Assembly: GCA_946478635.1 (NCBI GenBank)
Contig: CAMLCX010000327.1
Span: 1 to 5,947, forward strand
From: an uncultured Pseudomonadota bacterium
GTDB taxonomy: Bacteria > Desulfobacterota_B > Binatia > UBA9968
Direction of reading: 5' to 3'
Length of the DNA: 5,947 bases
Shown here one piece after another: positions 5,547-5,947 of this stretch. How positions within the stretch are numbered: the first letter of the stretch is position 1; each line of letters begins with the position of its first letter. Both the position numbers and the translations under genes were made by a program. The notes below the pieces were generated by a model. It had not been told where the DNA came from. It did not search any database and saw only the letters and a program-made list of their open reading frames with translations.

Positions 5547-5947
5547 CTACGCCCGCCGCCAAACTTGCACCGCGGTATCGACCACCAGCTTCAGTTTCTG
5601 CCACTGCTCGTCTTCGGAGAGAAGATTGCCTTCCATCGTCGAAGCGAAGCCGCACTGCGGGCTGAGCGCGAGGTTTTCGAGCGGTACGTATCTGCTCGCT
5701 TCGTCGATCCGTCTGGCGAGATGGTCCGGCGATTCCATTTCCGCCAGCTTGCTGCTGACAAGACCCAGGACCACGGTCTTGCCGCGCGGCACGAAGCGCA
5801 GCGGCTCAAAAGTGCCGGCGCGCTCGGACTCATACTCGAGCAGAAACGCATCGACGTTAAGCTGGCCGAATAATTTCTCGGCGATGGCGTCATAGCCGCC
5901 TTCGGCGTACCACTGGCTGCGATTGTTGCCGCGGCACAGATGAATCG
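5547..5947 (-). CDS. MetE-like cobalamin-independent methyltransferase, C-terminal part (partial)
   Basis: The frame is open from the right edge (codon at 5945) to TAG at 5549-5547, giving 132 residues of a longer protein. The visible part is the end of the MetE C-terminal barrel. HLC (2-4), Glu37 or Glu39 in LLEYESERAG and Cys98 in SPQCGFAS line up with the His, Cys, Glu and Cys that hold zinc in MetE. In that family the zinc activates a thiol, such as homocysteine, to accept a methyl group. The sequences HLCRGNNRSQWYAEGGYD and ALSPQCGFASTMEGN are typical of the short MetE-like proteins that contain only the catalytic barrel and whose substrates are often unknown, rather than of full-length MetE. 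The N-terminal part is outside the window, so this cannot be settled here. It is co-oriented with the toxin-antitoxin pair 60 bases downstream. Confidence 0.88.
   Translation of the reverse strand, partial: IHLCRGNNRSQWYAEGGYDAIAEKLFGQLNVDAFLLEYESERAGTFEPLRFVPRGKTVVLGLVSSKLAEMESPDHLARRIDEASRYVPLENLALSPQCGFASTMEGNLLSEDEQWQKLKLVVDTAVQVWRRA

Noticed and set aside
5541..5873. A + strand open frame of 110 residues at the right end
   Set aside because: It is antisense to the MetE-like gene, whose zinc-site motifs are unmistakable.

Overview
The window reads as a piece of accessory chromosome from a GC-rich uncultured bacterium. Two features point to a soil or sediment proteobacterium, or a Binatia/Tectomicrobia/Rokubacteria-like lineage. 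One is the pair of orphan periplasmic binding proteins (NMT1/TauA-like and Bug/TctC-like). The other is the number of short dispersed repeats between genes. The lineage is an inference from gene content only; no rRNA or other marker gene is present.

Layout, left to right. Positions 1-512 hold the C-terminal end of a sensor histidine kinase (+), cut by the window edge. Positions 757-1236 encode a single-domain cupin (+). Positions 1379-1759 encode a small GIY-YIG endonuclease-family protein (+), bracketed by inverted copies of one repeat (1286-1315 and 1676-1729); the right copy lies inside the C-terminal coding sequence. Positions 1762-2760 and 2896-3933 encode two secreted solute-binding proteins (+), from two different transporter classes and without membrane partners. 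Positions 4038-4836 are a gene graveyard: a livM C-terminal remnant (-) and a frameshifted, truncated livF (+) lie head to head around a GC-rich palindrome. Positions 4974-5486 carry a type II toxin-antitoxin pair on the - strand, a VapB/DUF2281-like antitoxin and a PemK/MazF-like toxin. The toxin frame is broken by one extra base in an A7 tract. Positions 5547-5947 hold the C-terminal part of a MetE-like cobalamin-independent methyltransferase (-), cut by the window edge.

The genes do not form one pathway. The + strand genes from 757 to 3933 are co-oriented but separated by repeat-rich gaps, so they look like successive acquisitions rather than an operon. The only tight functional unit is the antitoxin-toxin pair, with a 4-base GTGA overlap. 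I found no CRISPR array, tRNA, rRNA, transposase or integrase. The points most worth checking are the repeat-bracketed GIY-YIG gene, the liv junction with its palindrome, and the two one-base homopolymer indels in livF and the toxin, which may be real or may be sequencing errors.
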